Below are positions 14,341-15,850 of a stretch of 15,850 nucleotides of DNA, in pieces. This DNA comes from CAYWTX01 sp964461295. Its GTDB lineage: Bacteria > Planctomycetota > Phycisphaerae > SM23-33. The stretch is taken from positions 1 through 15,850 of the forward strand of contig CAYWTX010000084.1 of assembly GCA_964461295.1 (NCBI GenBank), written 5' to 3'. Below the pieces are notes generated by a model, which ran no database searches, was not told the origin of the DNA, and saw only the letters and a list, made by a program, of their open reading frames with translations. The position numbers and the translations under genes were made by a program. Position 1 is the first letter of the stretch. Each line of letters opens with the position of its first letter.

Positions 14341-15850
14341 TCATCTCTGCTTCTCCACGCGCGTCAGATGGACGTCATCCACATAGACAGCCCCGTCGGC
14401 GCCGCCAAGCTTTGCCTTTACAAACAACGGCGGCGTCCGGCCGTGCGTTTCAGGCGTTGTGAATGCAATGTCCAGCTTCTGCCAGCGGTCCGATGCTTCA
14501 GCAGCAGTTGATTCCGCCGGTTGGATCGGCGGCTTGTCCCACGGGCGCGGCGTCCAGTGGGGCCCGTCCACAGCCAGCCACGCCTTCGAACCCGCGCCCT
14601 GAACCTTCACCCACGCCTCCAGCCGGTAGGTTGCATTGGCCTCCAGCACCGGCAGCGGGTCAATGCGGATGCGGCAGTCGCCTCCGCCGCGTCCACCCTT
14701 GACAGGCCGCAGCACGGCCGACTTTGTACCCGAATGTGCCTGCCCGTCGGCGATCTGCACCTCCTTGGTCCACGGCGAGGCCGTCTGAGGATCGCGCCGA
14801 TCGCTCTCGAAGTCCTGCACCTTGCCTTGGCGCACGGCGACAGCCGGCACGCCGAAGTTCATCATCTCGATGCGATCCAGCAGGTGCCGCGTACCCTCGG
14901 GCGGCAGGTTCATGAAGCGGAACATCAGCCGCATCTGGTAGGGGCCTTCGCCCGTTGGCCTGCCGGTCCGCATCATGTTGTGCTGGTCCTGGAGTTTCCA
15001 GCAGGTTGCGTTGTCGAAGAGCACGTCGTCGGGGCTGTTGTGCGACAGCACCTGGCTCCACCCCCGGCGGTCGGCCGAGAAGCAGATGAACCCGTCCTTC
15101 CGCATCGGCAGGCCGACGCTGTCCGAGGCGCTGGCCTGCGAGGTGTCGTTGATCCAGCCGATGTACTTGTCGCTGTCGCGAGGGGTGTAGAGCGTTCGCT
15201 CGTAGCGCCACAGGTAAGGGCCATAGGTCACGAAGTGAATCACGTGGCTGGGCAGGACGTTGCAGTACTCGTAGCCCTCGAAGGCGCCGGCGGCGATAGT
15301 CCTGCCGGCGGCGTCCTTTCGCGGCGTCCACAGGTAAGGCGGCGTTTTGTCCGAGGCGAACTCCGCGATGGCGTCCAGCACGTAACCGCAGCGCCCGTCC
15401 ATCCGCAGAGTCGCCCGCATTCGCCGGAGTTTCCAGGCGTCCTTGTGCTCGCCCTGCGGCGTGTGGGTCAGGTGAGTGTTGATCGACTGGCCATCCGGCG
15501 CGACGGCGAACATCCAACGGGCGTTGGCCGCCATGCCCGGTATCTGGAACGGCACGCCCATGAGCAGACGGCAGTAGCGGCGGGCCTGCTTGCCCGATTC
15601 CTCCTCCGGGCCGTTCCACGGCTCTCGCGGGTTCATGTTCGTGAACGATACATCCACGCCGCCGGCCCACTGCTTCATCGAGCCGATCCGCCGGTCGCCG
15701 TCGAAGATCGCGTAGCACACCTGCTCGGTGTACTCGTGCCGGCTGATGCTGGTGGCGTCGAGGTACTTCTCCTCCTGAACGCGGAACCTCGGCCGATAGT
15801 CGGCGAACCGCGCCGGGGCCTTGACCTGCTCGATCAGCCGGTCGGCCTCG
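14341..15850 (-). CDS. Large protein with C-terminal CBM/jelly-roll-like domain (5' end outside window)
   Basis: About 502 residues are visible, entering at the right edge (first full codon at 15849) and ending with TGA at 14341. Internal GTG and ATG codons such as 15720 are not the start, because the frame and the homology to the decayed copy continue to the edge. The first about 340 visible residues are of unrecognised type, rich in aromatic residues (PFQIPGMAANARWMFAVAP, YCNVLPSHVIHFVTYGPYLW, GWSQVLSHNSPDDVLFDNAT). Residues about 343-500 look like a CBM4/9-type galactose-binding-like jelly roll: DFESDRRDPQTASPW, AHSGTKSAVLRP, LEANATYRLEAWVKVQG, RWQKLDIAFTT and the closing AVYVDDVHLTRV. This suggests a secreted carbohydrate-associated protein. 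The decayed paralogue follows by 17 nt on the same strand. Confidence 0.82.
   Translation of the reverse strand, partial: EADRLIEQVKAPARFADYRPRFRVQEEKYLDATSISRHEYTEQVCYAIFDGDRRIGSMKQWAGGVDVSFTNMNPREPWNGPEEESGKQARRYCRLLMGVPFQIPGMAANARWMFAVAPDGQSINTHLTHTPQGEHKDAWKLRRMRATLRMDGRCGYVLDAIAEFASDKTPPYLWTPRKDAAGRTIAAGAFEGYEYCNVLPSHVIHFVTYGPYLWRYERTLYTPRDSDKYIGWINDTSQASASDSVGLPMRKDGFICFSADRRGWSQVLSHNSPDDVLFDNATCWKLQDQHNMMRTGRPTGEGPYQMRLMFRFMNLPPEGTRHLLDRIEMMNFGVPAVAVRQGKVQDFESDRRDPQTASPWTKEVQIADGQAHSGTKSAVLRPVKGGRGGGDCRIRIDPLPVLEANATYRLEAWVKVQGAGSKAWLAVDGPHWTPRPWDKPPIQPAESTAAEASDRWQKLDIAFTTPETHGRTPPLFVKAKLGGADGAVYVDDVHLTRVEKQR

Overview
The window reads like a Planctomycetota chromosome, possibly Phycisphaerae-like. 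It is GC-rich and dominated by exported proteins of planctomycete-type families: DUF1501, DUF1549/DUF1553, PQQ-like propellers fused to HEAT repeats, PA14, LamG, WD40 and CBM-like jelly rolls. No rRNA, tRNA, CRISPR array or complete mobile element was seen.

Left half (1-7925), all on the minus strand and apparently one operon. Transcription runs leftwards from a candidate ECF-type promoter near 7985. The first gene is a 1433-residue secreted protein (PQQ-like propeller, HEAT repeats, cadherin-like and Ig-like domains, PA14). A short ORF with an unresolved start follows (2985-3440, frame open to 3557). Then come a DUF1549/DUF1553 protein that lacks any haem-binding CxxCH motif and a Tat-exported DUF1501 protein that runs off the left edge. 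DUF1501 and DUF1549/1553 genes are very commonly paired in this phylum; their biochemical role is not established.

The 7926-8574 gap carries the promoter candidate and, on the plus strand, what looks like the decayed N-terminus of an rve-type transposase.

Middle (8575-12422), plus strand: a secreted beta-propeller protein and a membrane protein with a spermidine-synthase-like domain, joined by an ATGA stop/start overlap and so probably translationally coupled.

Right part (12423-14323): a cluster of gene fragments in alternating orientations. These are an FN3-like/LamG fragment with no proper 5' end (+), a single-WD40 fragment whose homology stops within about 10 nt of the LamG stop codon (-), a small signal-peptide ORF (+), and a decayed paralogue of the next gene with an in-frame TGA in its signal peptide (-).

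Right edge (14341-15850), minus strand: a large protein with a C-terminal CBM/jelly-roll-like domain, whose N-terminus lies outside the window. The decayed paralogue sits 17 nt downstream of it, suggesting tandem duplication followed by degeneration.

I found no convincing defence or biosynthetic system. The most interesting items are the decayed, rearranged 12.4-14.3 kb segment, the propeller/spermidine-synthase-like pair, and the multi-domain operon head.
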